From Streptomyces lacrimifluminis (GTDB taxonomy: Bacteria; Actinomycetota; Actinomycetes; Streptomycetales; Streptomycetaceae), in contig NZ_BMMU01000003.1 in the NCBI RefSeq assembly GCF_014646095.1, positions 186,001 to 250,000 on the forward strand: a stretch of 64,000 nt of DNA. Reading direction: 5' to 3'. Positions 45,654 to 54,936 of this stretch are shown piece by piece. The notes beneath the pieces were generated by a model, which was given only the letters and a program-made list of their open reading frames with translations, made no database searches and had not been told where the DNA came from. The position numbers and the translations under genes were made by a program. The first letter of the stretch is position 1, and every line of letters begins with the position of its first letter.

Positions 45654-47105
45654 CTCACAGGCTGTACGCAGCCTCCGTACCCCCTCCCCGATCTCCCCCG
45701 TCCCTGCCACGGCCGCGAAACTCAACCGCACGTGTGCCGCCGGTGGTTCGGCGCTGAAGTAAGGGCGGCCGGGGGTGATCGCGACGCCCGCGCGCAGGGC
45801 CGCCGCGACGAGGGCCGAATCTCCCCCGGAGCCGAAAGCCTGGGAGGTGCCCCCAGTGCCGTCGGGAAGGCGCAGCCAGAGGTGGTAGCCGCCCGAGGGG
45901 ATGTGGGGCAGGGAGAGTTGAGGGAGTGTGGTCAGCAGCGCGGACGTCATGGCGTCCCGGCGGATCCTCAACTCCGTTGAGATCGAGCGGAGATGGCGGG
46001 GCCACGCCGGTGAGCCGACCAGCTCCAGGGCCGCTTCCTGCAACGGCCGCGGGACGAAGAAGGTGTCGACGATCTGGATGGCGCGCAGCCGTTCCAGTAC
46101 CGGGCCCCGGGCGGCGAGCGCACTCACCCGGAAGCTCGGTGAGGTCGCCTTGGTGAGCGAGCCGACGTGGACGACCACACCGTCGGGGTCCTCCGCCGCG
46201 AGCGGACGCGGCAGCGGCGCCGCGTCCTCGTGCACCAGCCGCCGTACGAAGTCGTCCTCGATCACGAAGGCACCGGCCTCGCGCGCGATCCGCAGTACCT
46301 CCGCGCGCCGCTCCGGCGCGAGCACGGCACCGGTCGGGTTCTGGAACAGGGGCTGGCAGACGAACACCCGGGCGCCGGTCGCCCGGAACGCGTCGGCCAG
46401 CAGCGGTGGACGTACCCCGTCCGCGTCCACCGGGACCGGCACCGGGCGCAGACCGGCCGCGCGGGCGATCGCCAGCATGCCGGGGTAGGTGGGCGACTCG
46501 ACCAGTACCGGAGCCCCGGGCGGGGCGAGAGCGCGCAGGGCTGTCGTCAGGGCCGCCTGACCGCCCGCCGTGATCAGCACCTCGGCCGCCGTGACGGCAC
46601 CGCCGATGCCCCGCGCGAACCACTCGCGCAGCTCCGGCAGCCCGTCCAGGGGCGGCCGGCCCCACGCCCCGGGACGGCGTCCGGCCCGCGACAGGGCCGC
46701 CGCCATCGCCCGCTCGGGCTGGAGGGAGTGATGCAGATAGCCGCCGTTGAACTCGATCACGCCGGGCGGCGGCGCGGCCAGCGAGACGACGACACCGGCA
46801 GCGTCCACCGTGCGCGGTACGAGGTCGGCGGCGCCGTCCGCGCTCAGGGCGACCTCCTGCCACGAGGTGTCCCCGCCGGGGCCGGACGCGGGACGTGCCT
46901 CGGCGCGGTAGGCGCCGGCCCCCGGGCGGGTCACGACCAGACCCTCGGCGGCCAGCTGCGCGAGCGCCCGGGAGACGGTCACCGGGCTCACCCGGAAACG
47001 CTCCACGAGCACCCGGCTCGACGGCAGCTTTCCACCAGGAGAGTAGCGGTTCACCTCCCGTCGCAGCCGATTCACCAGTTCATCCACACTGCTACGCTCT
47101 TGCAT
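45642..47105 (-). CDS. MocR-type regulator (GntR helix-turn-helix plus aminotransferase-like domain)
   Basis: 487 residues. Residues 1-70 hold a GntR winged helix (SVDELVNRLRREVNRYSPGGKLPSSR, RFRVSPVTVSRALAQLAAEG). Residues about 100-480 resemble a class I aminotransferase with PLP Lys in HVGSLTKATSPSFRVSAL. MocR proteins sense an amine or PLP-linked ligand and control nearby genes. Start ATG at 47105 overlaps, on the opposite strand, the divergent EamA transporter ATG (47104). It probably regulates that transporter. Confidence 0.85.
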   Translation of the reverse strand: MQERSSVDELVNRLRREVNRYSPGGKLPSSRVLVERFRVSPVTVSRALAQLAAEGLVVTRPGAGAYRAEARPASGPGGDTSWQEVALSADGAADLVPRTVDAAGVVVSLAAPPPGVIEFNGGYLHHSLQPERAMAAALSRAGRRPGAWGRPPLDGLPELREWFARGIGGAVTAAEVLITAGGQAALTTALRALAPPGAPVLVESPTYPGMLAIARAAGLRPVPVPVDADGVRPPLLADAFRATGARVFVCQPLFQNPTGAVLAPERRAEVLRIAREAGAFVIEDDFVRRLVHEDAAPLPRPLAAEDPDGVVVHVGSLTKATSPSFRVSALAARGPVLERLRAIQIVDTFFVPRPLQEAALELVGSPAWPRHLRSISTELRIRRDAMTSALLTTLPQLSLPHIPSGGYHLWLRLPDGTGGTSQAFGSGGDSALVAAALRAGVAITPGRPYFSAEPPAAHVRLSFAAVAGTGEIGEGVRRLRTACEEVL

Positions 47106-47145
47106 GAGAGCACACAATAGCGCTACCGCCCCTACCCCGATAGCG
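47093..47145. promoter_or_regulatory. Overlapping divergent promoters with repeated MocR site
   Basis: Start codons of both genes share CATG at 47103-47106. On plus, TACGCT lies five bases before the EamA ATG; on minus, TATTGT lies eight bases before the MocR ATG, so both messages could be leaderless. ATAGCG occurs twice in direct orientation (47117-47122, 47140-47145), a candidate MocR operator. Confidence 0.45.
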
Positions 47146-48063
47146 GTCAACAGGCGCGCGGAGACCCCGGGCGCCCCCACCGGTCCGCTGCCCGCGGGCT
47201 CCCCGACCCGCCGCGCCGGAACCCTTCAGGCCGCCCTCGGCGTCACCGCCTTCTCGCTCACCTTCCCGGCCACCGCCTGGGGTCTGGAGGGCTTCGGCCC
47301 GTGGTCGCTGGTGGCCGTGCGGTCCGTCCTGGCGGCGGTCATCGCGGGTGGCTGTCTGCTGGCACTGCGGGTGCCGCTCCCCGCTCGCCGCCACTGGGCG
47401 GGGCTCGCGGTCGTCGCCGCCGGGGTCGTCGTCGGTTTCCCGCTCCTCACGACGCTCGCCCTGCGGACCTCGACCACCGCGCACGCCGCCGTCGTGGTCG
47501 GCCTGTTGCCGCTGACGACGGCCCTCTGCTCGGCGCTGCGCATGGGCACCCGCCCCTCGCGCACCTTCTGGGCGGCGGCGCTGGTGGGCGCGGCGGCCGT
47601 CCTCGCGTTCACCGTCCAGCAGAGCGGCGGCGCCCTGACCAGTGCCGACGCCTATCTCTTCGGCGCCCTGCTGGTCTGCGCCGCCGGTTACACCGAGGGC
47701 GGCCGACTGGCCCGGATCATGCCGGGCTGGCAGGTCATCGCCTGGGCGCTGGTGCTGTGCCTGCCGCTCACCGTGCCCGCCGCCGCGCTGACGCTGTCGT
47801 ACGAGCCTGTGCGGCTCACCGCCCACAGCGTGCTCGGGCTGCTCTGGGTGGCGGCGGGCTCGCAGTTCTTCGGCCTGGTCGTCTGGTACCGGGGCATGGC
47901 GGCGATAGGCATTCCGAAGGCCAGCCAGTTGCAGTTGGCGCAGCCCCTGCTCACACTGGTGTGGTCGGTCCTGCTGCTGGGCGAGCAGCTGACGCCGGCC
48001 GCTCCGCTGACGGCGGCGGCCGTGCTCGTCTGTATCGCCGTCACCCAGCGGGCCCGTGGCTGA
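47104..48063 (+). CDS. EamA/DMT-family exporter
   Basis: 319 residues with about ten membrane helices in two EamA halves (FSLTFPATAWGLEGFGPW, GVVVGFPLLTTLALRTSTT, LGLLWVAAGSQFFGLVVWYRG). Members export amino acids, nucleosides or drugs. No Shine-Dalgarno upstream of ATG 47104 and no later ATG or GTG in the soluble N-terminus, so the leaderless start is plausible. Controlled by the divergent MocR gene in all likelihood. Confidence 0.85.
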   Translation: MRAHNSATAPTPIAVNRRAETPGAPTGPLPAGSPTRRAGTLQAALGVTAFSLTFPATAWGLEGFGPWSLVAVRSVLAAVIAGGCLLALRVPLPARRHWAGLAVVAAGVVVGFPLLTTLALRTSTTAHAAVVVGLLPLTTALCSALRMGTRPSRTFWAAALVGAAAVLAFTVQQSGGALTSADAYLFGALLVCAAGYTEGGRLARIMPGWQVIAWALVLCLPLTVPAAALTLSYEPVRLTAHSVLGLLWVAAGSQFFGLVVWYRGMAAIGIPKASQLQLAQPLLTLVWSVLLLGEQLTPAAPLTAAAVLVCIAVTQRARG

Positions 48064-48084
48064 AAGCCGAGAGGAGACCCGCAG

Positions 48085-48279
48085 ATGCGCGCAACCGTGG
48101 GCGACCAGCTTGTCCAGCACGGCAGGGTGGTCGGCCAGCACGACCAGGTCACGGAAGTCGTCGAGGTCATGGGCCAGGAGGGCAATCCCCCGTACCGCGT
48201 CCGTTTCCCGGACGGGCACGAGGCAGTGATGTCCCCCGGCCCCGACTGCCAGGTCCGCCACAAGGGCGAGGACCGCTAG
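48085..48279 (+). CDS. DUF1918-type small protein
   Basis: 64 residues, ATG at 48085 with GAGGAG upstream. MRATVGDQLVQHGRVVGQHD, VVEVMGQEGNPPYRVRF and GHEAVMSPGPDC match the DUF1918 family, a small SH3-like barrel of unknown role. It follows the EamA gene by 21 bases and is probably co-transcribed. Confidence 0.8.
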   Translation: MRATVGDQLVQHGRVVGQHDQVTEVVEVMGQEGNPPYRVRFPDGHEAVMSPGPDCQVRHKGEDR

Positions 48280-48315
48280 AGAGCAACCGTTCCAAAACCG
48301 CTGAACATCAGCACA

Positions 48316-49590
48316 TCAGCGCGGGGGCATCGCCGGCTGCTGATAGTGGTCGGCGACCACCCGGGCCATGGCCCCGATCCTGTTCGTGCCCACTTCCTTG
48401 GCGGAGAAGAAGACGTGCCCCTTCGCCTCGGGGTGGCCCTGGGCAAGGGTCAGATGCCGGGACAGCTCGGCCGGGTCCTGCCAGGCCGCGGGCTGCGCCG
48501 GGTCGCCCGCCTTGTACAGCGCCTCACCGACGTACAGCTTCGTCCCCGTACCCTTCGCGACCCCGGCCCACCAGGGCAGCAGCTTGGCGTAGTCGGCGGC
48601 GGCGAAGCCGATGTTCCAGTAGATCTGCGGGCAGATGTAGTCGATCCAGTTCTGCCGCACCCATTTCCTGGTGTCCGCGTACAGGTCGTCGTACGTCTGC
48701 ACACCCGCCCGTGTGTCGGAGCCGAGCGGGTCGGTCGCCACGTTGCGCCAGACGCCGAAGGGGCTGATCCCGAAGTCGGCGCCGGGGCGTACCGCCTTGA
48801 TGCGGGCGGCCGTCTCCTGGACCAGTTTGTCGATGTTGTCGCGCCGCCAGGAGGCCCGGTCGGGGAAGGCGCCGCCGTACTTCACGTACTCGGCGTCGTC
48901 GTCGAAGGCCTGGCCGGCGACCGGGTACGGGTAGAAGTAGTCGTCCCAGTGGACGCCGTCGATGTCGTACTTCCGCACCGCGTCGAGCATCGCGTCCTGG
49001 ACGAAGCGGCGGACCTCCGGCAGACCGGGGTTGTAGTACAGCTTGCCGCCGTACGGCACCACCCAGTCCGGATGCCTGCGTGCCGGGTGGGAGGCGATGA
49101 GCCTGGTGGGGTCGGTGTGGTTGGCGACGCGGTACGGGTTGAACCAGGCGTGGAGTTCGAGGCCGCGGGCGTGTGCCTCCTGGACCGCCGTGCCCAGCGG
49201 GTCCCAGCCGGGGTCCTTCCCCTGGGTTCCGGTGAGGACCTGCGACCAGGGCTCGTACGGTGAGGGCCACAGCGCGTCGGCGGTCGGGCGGACCTGGAAG
49301 AACACCGCGTTGAGGCGGCGGCTCACCGCCGTGTCGAGGTGGGTGATCAGCTCTGCGCGCTGCTGGGTGGCGGTCAGCCCCTGCTTGGACGGCCAGTCCC
49401 GGTTGGCGACCGTCGCCAGCCACATGCCCCGCAGTTCGCGGGTCGCCCGCCCTCCCTTGCCGTTCGACCGGCTCGGCTCCGCACCGGCCAGTGCGGCTCC
49501 CGTGACCGCCCCGCCCACGACGAGGGTCGACAGGGCGGTCACCGCGAACGCCCGCCGTGACATGCGCGCGTGCCGCGCCTTCCCACTCAT
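48316..49590 (-). CDS. Secreted glycoside hydrolase-like protein, family GHL10
   Basis: 424 residues, ATG at 49590 with GGAGGT upstream. A twin-arginine signal (SRRAFAVTALSTLVVGGAV) precedes the GHL10/DUF187 barrel: RGMWLATVANRDWPSKQ, FFQVRPTADALWPSPYEPWS, YDIDGVHWDDYFYPYP with acidic residues at the likely active site, and YICPQIYWNIGF. Probably a polysaccharide or cell-wall-sugar hydrolase; substrate unknown. It converges on DUF1918. Confidence 0.85.
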   Translation of the reverse strand: MSGKARHARMSRRAFAVTALSTLVVGGAVTGAALAGAEPSRSNGKGGRATRELRGMWLATVANRDWPSKQGLTATQQRAELITHLDTAVSRRLNAVFFQVRPTADALWPSPYEPWSQVLTGTQGKDPGWDPLGTAVQEAHARGLELHAWFNPYRVANHTDPTRLIASHPARRHPDWVVPYGGKLYYNPGLPEVRRFVQDAMLDAVRKYDIDGVHWDDYFYPYPVAGQAFDDDAEYVKYGGAFPDRASWRRDNIDKLVQETAARIKAVRPGADFGISPFGVWRNVATDPLGSDTRAGVQTYDDLYADTRKWVRQNWIDYICPQIYWNIGFAAADYAKLLPWWAGVAKGTGTKLYVGEALYKAGDPAQPAAWQDPAELSRHLTLAQGHPEAKGHVFFSAKEVGTNRIGAMARVVADHYQQPAMPPR

Positions 49591-49803
49591 TTCCGTACCT
49601 CCGCTGTGCGCTGTGTCGGACACGTCACAAACCGTCCTCACCCGTCCGGGGCCACACTCCCATGGGAGGCCCGGACAATGGGGCAATGGCCGCCGCAGGT
49701 AACGTGCAGGTTTGGCGCAGGCCCCGGACGGACGGAAGACCCCGGACGACGGCGGGCCAGCGAAGGCCGGACGGCCCTGAGGAAGATCAGTGAAAGGGAC
49801 GAT

Positions 49804-50679
49804 GTGACGGACAGCCCAGCGGGAGAGATCTCGCGCGTCGGAGTTGTGGGCTGCGGCCAGATGGGAGCGGGCATCGCCGAGGTGTGCGCCCGCTCCGGGC
49901 TGGACGTGAAAGTCGCCGAGACCACCGGCGAAGCCCTGGAGTTCGGCCGTACCCGGCTGTTCAACTCCCTTTCCAAGGCGGCCGAGCGCGGCAAGATCAC
50001 CGAGGAGGAGCGGGACGAGACGCTGGCGCGGCTCAGCTTCACCACCGACCTCGGCGAGTTCGCCGACCGCGACCTGGTGATCGAGGCCGTCGTCGAGAAC
50101 GAGCAGGTGAAGACCGAGATCTTCCAGGTGCTCGACCAGGTGGTGACCCGCCAGGACGCGATCCTCGCCTCCAACACGTCCTCGATCCCCCTGGTGAAGC
50201 TGGCCGTTGCCACCTCCCGGCCCGACCAGGTCGTCGGCATCCACTTCTTCAACCCGGCGCCGGTGCAGAAGCTCGTCGAGCTGATCCCGGCCCTCACCAC
50301 CTCCGAGGGCACCCTCGCCCGCGCCCAGCTGTTCGCCGAGAAGGCCCTCGGCAAGCACGCGATCCGCGCCCAGGACCGCTCGGGCTTCGTGGTGAACGCC
50401 CTGCTGATCCCGTACCTGCTCTCCGCGATCCGGATGTTCGAGTCGGGCATGGCCAGCCGCGAGGACATCGACAACGGCATGGAGATGGGCTGCGCCCACC
50501 CGATGGGCCCCCTGAAGCTCTCCGACCTGATCGGCCTGGACACGGTCGCCTCGGTCGCCTTCTCGATGTACGAGGAGTACAAGGAGCCGCTGTACGCCGC
50601 TCCCCCGCTGCTCCAGCGCATGGTCGACGCGGGCCGGCTGGGCCGGAAGTCGGGCTCGGGCTTCTACACCTACGGCTGA
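49804..50679 (+). CDS. hbdA: 3-hydroxybutyryl-CoA dehydrogenase
   Basis: 291 residues from the GTG at 49804, with AAAGGGA upstream. The N-terminal Rossmann GVVGCGQMGAGIAEVCA binds NAD(P); catalytic His is in GIHFFNPAPVQKLVEL; the C-terminal dimer domain has HPMGPLKLSDLIGLDTV. It oxidises or reduces 3-hydroxybutyryl-CoA in fatty-acid and ethylmalonyl/butyryl-CoA metabolism. A strong UUCG hairpin follows. Monocistronic. Confidence 0.9.
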   Translation: MTDSPAGEISRVGVVGCGQMGAGIAEVCARSGLDVKVAETTGEALEFGRTRLFNSLSKAAERGKITEEERDETLARLSFTTDLGEFADRDLVIEAVVENEQVKTEIFQVLDQVVTRQDAILASNTSSIPLVKLAVATSRPDQVVGIHFFNPAPVQKLVELIPALTTSEGTLARAQLFAEKALGKHAIRAQDRSGFVVNALLIPYLLSAIRMFESGMASREDIDNGMEMGCAHPMGPLKLSDLIGLDTVASVAFSMYEEYKEPLYAAPPLLQRMVDAGRLGRKSGSGFYTYG

Positions 50680-50708
50680 GCATCACCCAGCGTCATGGCT
50701 GGGCTTGT

Positions 50709-50742
50709 GCGGGCCCGGCACTCTTCGGAGTGCCGGGCCCGC
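50709..50742 (+). terminator. UUCG hairpin after 3-hydroxybutyryl-CoA dehydrogenase
   Basis: Perfect 15-bp stem gcgggcccggcactc (50709-50723) and its complement (50728-50742) closed by the tetraloop ttcg. No T run. Probably a terminator or a 3' stabiliser of the upstream message. Confidence 0.82.
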
Positions 50743-50871
50743 GGCATTCACACACCGTGTGCGCGCCGGACACGCATATGCCGCACGCACACTCTCCCCA
50801 CGCGCCCACCAGGCGAGTTGACTCATCATGCACATTCAAGGGATGTGACGACTACGGAAAGGAGCGGACAA

Positions 50872-51129
50872 GTGACCGCCGATCCCGAACATCCCACGGC
50901 CCATGGGGAACTCGCAGAGTTACGCCGCCGCCTCGATGTCGCGTACGCACGCGTCGAGGGAGGGCTGGCTCTGCTCAGCCACCGCACGAAGGAGACGGAC
51001 AAGGAAGTCGACGACCTGAGCACACGCGTCGTCCACCTCGAACACGGCCGATGGCCCCTGCCGGCCGTCGCGGCCCTCGCCGCCCTCGGGGCGCTGGCCG
51101 TGACGGTCTGGCAGATCCTCGGACGCTGA
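50872..51129 (+). CDS. Small coiled-coil membrane protein
   Basis: 85 residues. GTG at 50872 with GGAAAGGAG upstream. A charged coiled-coil (ELAELRRRLDVAYARVEGG, RTKETDKEVDDLSTRVVHLE) precedes one C-terminal helix (PAVAALAALGALAVTVWQIL), so it is a tail-anchored protein. Topology resembles XhlA-type proteins, but no sequence match is claimed. Function unknown. Confidence 0.65.
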   Translation: MTADPEHPTAHGELAELRRRLDVAYARVEGGLALLSHRTKETDKEVDDLSTRVVHLEHGRWPLPAVAALAALGALAVTVWQILGR

Positions 51130-51145
51130 GCGTGTCCCAGGTGTC

Positions 51146-51685
51146 CTAGGCGTCCTCGCCGAGCCTGAGATGGTGCAACAGCAGCAGCGCGGCCGCCATG
51201 TTGGCGGCCGGGACCTCCCCGCGGGCGACCATGTCGGGGACGAGTTTGAGGGGGATCCACTCCCGGCGGTCCGACTCGAAGTCGTCCACGGGGTGGCCGA
51301 TGTACTCGCCCTCCTCGGCCCAGTAGATGTGGTGCCGGGCGTCGGTGAGTCCGTTGGACGGCTCGACGCTCATGAGATGCCGCAGCGGTCCCGGTCGCCA
51401 GCCCGTCTCCTCCTCCAGTTCCCTGGCTGCCGCGAAGGCGATGTCCTCGCCGTCCTCCACGATCCCGGCCGCGAGTTCCCACCCCCAGCTGTCCGTGATG
51501 AACCGGTGCCGCCAGAGCAGGAGCACCTCGTTGGCCTCGTTCACCACCGTGGCCACGGCGACGGGCCTCAGCCGTATCAGAAAGTGGTCGAGATGCCGCC
51601 CGTCCGGCAGCTCGACATCTGCGAGATTGACCCTGAACCAGCGGTTTTCATACACAGTTTGTTCGTTCTGTTTCGTCCACTGCAC
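51146..51685 (-). CDS. NUDIX hydrolase
   Basis: 179 residues; GTG at 51685 with GGAAGGTGG upstream. The Nudix box is complete: GIVEDGEDIAFAAARELEEETGW (G-x5-E-x7-R-E-x-x-E-E-x2-G-x). It hydrolyses a nucleoside-diphosphate-linked substrate, most likely ADP-ribose or similar. Converges with the coiled-coil gene. Confidence 0.9.
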   Translation of the reverse strand: MQWTKQNEQTVYENRWFRVNLADVELPDGRHLDHFLIRLRPVAVATVVNEANEVLLLWRHRFITDSWGWELAAGIVEDGEDIAFAAARELEEETGWRPGPLRHLMSVEPSNGLTDARHHIYWAEEGEYIGHPVDDFESDRREWIPLKLVPDMVARGEVPAANMAAALLLLHHLRLGEDA

Positions 51686-51814
51686 GGTTCTGCCACCTTC
51701 CGCCGAGTAGATGGCAATATGGCAGCAGGAACGTTCTGACAGCAGGCACACAGGATGCGACTCGGTGCACGGGTACCCGCGAATCCGGGCGCCAAAGGTG
51801 CCCGGCGAAGGGTG

Positions 51815-53164
51815 TCAGAGCGGTACGCGCAGTGCGCCGTCGATCAGTTCGGCCGCCTCGGCCGTGCCCGCGCAGCCGTTGCGCACCAGGTGTTCGCGTA
51901 CCGCCCGGAGTCTGTCGCGCAGCCGCTGGGACTCCATTCCGCGCGCCTGCTCGGCCATCTGCACCGCGGTGGCCACGGCCTTGTCGGCGTTGCCCCGGCG
52001 CAGCTCGATCTGACTGAGCATGGCGAGTCGGTGCACTCTGCCCCGGTCGTGCGCCGGGGTGTCCACCGCGGCCGTCGCATGCTCCCCCGCCGCCGATAGA
52101 TCGCCGAGGAACAACAGTGCCTCCGCCACCTGCACGTTGACCAACCCCGGCTGGACATAGCCGGTCTCGTCGGGCTCGTACCCGCGCCGGATGCGTTCGG
52201 CGGCCTGCTCGGCCCGCCGGATGCAGGACAGCGCGCTGCTGCCGTCGCCCAGGTGTGCGTACGCCTTGGCCTGCATCGCGTAGAGATCGGAGGCCAGCGC
52301 CGGCGTGATGTGCTTGCCCGCGGCACGCAGCGCGGCCTCCGCGAAGGCGACGGCCTGCCTGAACTCCCGCATGAACAGCGCCTGGTTGACCAGCAGCCCG
52401 ATGACGTACGCCCCGAGTCCCTGGTCCCCGCTGGCCTTCGCCAGCCGCAGCGCCTGGTGAAAATAGCGCTGGGCGAGGCCGTGGGCATCGGAGTCGTACG
52501 CGCAGATACCGGCGATCGCCACCAACCCGCCGGTGGCCCGGTGCAGTTGGCGGCCGGTGGCGTCGGTGTAGCTGCCGCGCAGCAGGGGTGCGGTCTCGGC
52601 GTTCAGGAAGCCGACGATCCGGGTGCGGGTCGCGACTCCGCCGGCCTTGCGGTACATCTGCTCGTAGTGCGCGCGGGCCGAGCGGAGCATCTCGATGTCG
52701 GCCATGCTGACCCGGTGTCTGCCGCCGCGCGACACGTCGACGTCCTCGGGCGGGTTCTCCCACTCCCACACCGGCATCACCGCGGGCGTGCCGGTGACGG
52801 CGGGGGCGCCGAGGATGTGCGGGCGCTGCTGCTCGTCGGAGCGCCACAGTGCGGTCGCCCGCTCGACGAACCCGGACAGCGAGGTACCGGCCGTGCCGAG
52901 CGGCCCGGCGGTGTCACCCGGTACTCCGAGGCCGATGTCGTCCAGCCTGACCGGCCGGTGCAGCCGGGTGGCGAGCACCTCGCAGATCAGGTCGGGAACC
53001 TGGCCGCGCGGGCGCTGCCCCTTCAACCACCGCGCCACAGCGGTGTGTTCGTACCTCAGGGCCAGGCCGCGCGCCCGGCCCGCCTGATTGACATGCGCGG
53101 CGAGTCCCGCGTGCGAGATGCCCGCCTCGTCGAGGATCGCGTCGAGCAGGGTGTTGGGCTGCAT
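51815..53164 (-). CDS. TPR-type transcriptional regulator (NsdA/NsdB-like)
   Basis: 449 residues. A short N-terminal helix-turn-helix-like segment (LLDAILDEAGISHAGLAAHVN, VARWLKGQRPRGQVPDLICEVLA) is followed by a helical repeat region of tetratricopeptide character from about 200 (RLAKASGDQGLGAYVIGLLVN, FAEAALRAAGKHITPALAS, YVQPGLVNVQVAEALLFLGD). Streptomyces NsdA and NsdB are of this type and repress antibiotic production and sporulation. A paralogue is the safest statement. ATG at 53164. Confidence 0.75.
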   Translation of the reverse strand: MQPNTLLDAILDEAGISHAGLAAHVNQAGRARGLALRYEHTAVARWLKGQRPRGQVPDLICEVLATRLHRPVRLDDIGLGVPGDTAGPLGTAGTSLSGFVERATALWRSDEQQRPHILGAPAVTGTPAVMPVWEWENPPEDVDVSRGGRHRVSMADIEMLRSARAHYEQMYRKAGGVATRTRIVGFLNAETAPLLRGSYTDATGRQLHRATGGLVAIAGICAYDSDAHGLAQRYFHQALRLAKASGDQGLGAYVIGLLVNQALFMREFRQAVAFAEAALRAAGKHITPALASDLYAMQAKAYAHLGDGSSALSCIRRAEQAAERIRRGYEPDETGYVQPGLVNVQVAEALLFLGDLSAAGEHATAAVDTPAHDRGRVHRLAMLSQIELRRGNADKAVATAVQMAEQARGMESQRLRDRLRAVREHLVRNGCAGTAEAAELIDGALRVPL

Positions 53165-53411
53165 GGATGCCCTCCGGTGGCTCGGTGCCGACGGTGCACC
53201 TACCGTGCCCGTCAGCGTAGTGTGTCCGGCTTCACACGGGGTGTGATCGAAGTACGCGAATTCGTAGCGTGTGCACGCTGTCGCGGAGAGTCCCTGTCCG
53301 GTTGACTGAAATGCCTCGCAAGAGGCCGCCGGGCCGCCGGCTCCCCCTCGTAAGTGCGGCGGCTCGGCCCCGCCGGTTGAGCACGGGCAGCTTCGGTCGT
53401 GGGTTGCCTAC

Positions 53412-53453
53412 GGGTGCGTCGTGGCTTGTCGCGCGGTTCCTCGCGCCCCTGAA
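53412..53453 (+). repeat. Dispersed 3'-end repeat, copy R6
   Basis: gggtgcgtcgtggctt followed by a slightly changed core (cgcgcggttcctcgcgcccc). It lies 10 bases before the stop of the minus-strand PP2C gene, on its 3' side. The 299-base gap otherwise shows no strong signal. Confidence 0.7.
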
Positions 53454-53463
53454 GACCCGCAGT

Positions 53464-54669
53464 TCACGTGACTTGGTGGGCTACCGGAGGTTCCTGTTGC
53501 CGCCTGGGGACCTGGGTGCGGTCGTTTCGCAGTACGAGTACGGCTACGTCGTCCGCCGGAGAGCCGCCCGCATGCCGCAACAGGCGGGAGAAGACGGCCC
53601 CCAACACCGCCTGCGGCGAGACCGGTTGGGTACGGACGGCGTCCGCCAGGACCGCCGGCAGGGGAAAGAACCGGCCATGAGCGTCCCGGGCGTCCTCGAC
53701 CCCGTCCGTGTGGAGCAACAGGGCCTCGCCGGGCAGGAGTTGGCCGCAGTGTTCGGCGGACAGCTCGGCCGGCAAGGGGAACGGGCCCAGCGGAGGCATG
53801 GGCTCACCGGCCATCAGGACGTCGGCTCGGCCGCCACTGAGCAGATATGGCGACGGATGGCCGCAGTTGAAGGCGCGCACCTCGCCGTCCCCGCGGATCT
53901 CCAGAAGCAGTACGGTGACGAACTCCTCGGCGACCGGACTGTCGGGGTCCAGCGCGGCCGAGAGCCCCGCCGAGGGGTGCTCGGCACGTGCGCGCTCCCT
54001 CAGGTGCCGGGCCAGCGCCCGCTCCAACCTCCTCAGTACGCCGCCCAGTTCGACCTCGTCGTGCACGGCCTCACGGAAGCTGCCGAGCACGGCGGCGACG
54101 GTCCCGATGGCGCCGATGCCGTGTCCGCGCACATCGCCCATCACGACCCGTACACCGTGCTCGGTGGCGATGACCTCGTACAGGTCCCCGCCGACCACGG
54201 CACCCCGGTCGGCGGACAGCTGGGCGGCGGCGACCCGCAGACCGTCGATGCGCTGTGGCAGCGGACGCAGCAGCACGCTCTGCGCCGCCCCGGCGACCTG
54301 CCGGGCCAGCCTCAACTCGCGCAGGAACGCCCGGCGGACGTGGAGTACGAGCCCGGTCCCGACGGCGAAGAAGACGGCACTGGTGACGATCCGCGCCCCC
54401 AGCCCGTTCTGCTGGGCGACCGGACAGGTCAGTTTGTACGTGATCGCCGTGGCACCCCACACCGTGGGCAGCGCGACCGAGAGCACCCGGCGCAGGGGCC
54501 ACCGCTCGATGCGCCGGGCGACCTGCCGTTCGGGCGGCCGACGCCGCCTCCGGCACCCCGGCCCCGCTTTCCTGATCCGGAACCTGCACCCCCGCCCCAC
54601 CAACGCGGCCCGCAGCCGCTCCGTCCGGAGCCGAGCCCCACAGGAAACCCCAGCCTTGATACGGATCAT
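53464..54669 (-). CDS. Membrane-linked PP2C-type phosphatase (SpoIIE domain)
   Basis: 401 residues, ATG at 54669. Basic N-terminus, then two membrane helices (VLSVALPTVWGATAITYKL and TSAVFFAVGTGLVLHVRRAFL), then the PP2C/SpoIIE domain: VVGGDLYEVIATEHGVRVVMGDVRGHG (metal-binding Asp), FVTVLLLEIRGDG, LLLHTDGVEDARDAHGRF and DDVAVLVL. It would dephosphorylate an anti-anti-sigma or similar partner. No RsbV/RsbW partner is adjacent. Confidence 0.87.
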   Translation of the reverse strand: MIRIKAGVSCGARLRTERLRAALVGRGCRFRIRKAGPGCRRRRRPPERQVARRIERWPLRRVLSVALPTVWGATAITYKLTCPVAQQNGLGARIVTSAVFFAVGTGLVLHVRRAFLRELRLARQVAGAAQSVLLRPLPQRIDGLRVAAAQLSADRGAVVGGDLYEVIATEHGVRVVMGDVRGHGIGAIGTVAAVLGSFREAVHDEVELGGVLRRLERALARHLRERARAEHPSAGLSAALDPDSPVAEEFVTVLLLEIRGDGEVRAFNCGHPSPYLLSGGRADVLMAGEPMPPLGPFPLPAELSAEHCGQLLPGEALLLHTDGVEDARDAHGRFFPLPAVLADAVRTQPVSPQAVLGAVFSRLLRHAGGSPADDVAVLVLRNDRTQVPRRQQEPPVAHQVT

Positions 54670-54703
54670 GCCGATGGCCCCCCAGTCAGGCCCTGACAAC
54701 GCA

Positions 54704-54735
54704 AATCGGACCGGCCTCGAAAGACCGGTCCGATT
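54704..54735 (-). terminator. Hairpin downstream of pheT
   Basis: Perfect 11-bp stem aatcggaccgg (54704-54714) with its complement at 54725-54735. It follows pheT and precedes the PP2C gene start by 35 bases. Weak T tract only. Confidence 0.6.
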
Positions 54736-54819
54736 CTGTCGACCACATGCCCCGAACGGGCCAGATCGCCCCAACTTGTCACCCGAAGGAGTGAAGTGAC
54801 CGATGGTGGTATGTGTGTG

Positions 54820-54916
54820 TGAGGGGGCGGGGCACAGCCCCACCCCCCAGGGGCGCGGGGCTGTGTCGATTGCGGCTCCGCCGCGTGGGCGCGACCAGCC
54901 ACAGCGCACCCGCAGC
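54820..54916. repeat. G-rich variant of the dispersed repeat, copy R9
   Basis: gagggggcggggcacagccc, then ggcgcggggctgtgt and cggctccgccgcgtggg with gcgcgaccagccacagc. It matches the inverted core with an insertion carrying cggctccgccg. It lies 20 bases downstream of pheT's stop on its 3' side. Confidence 0.5.
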
Positions 54917-54936
54917 CGAAACGCCCCCAAACGGAC

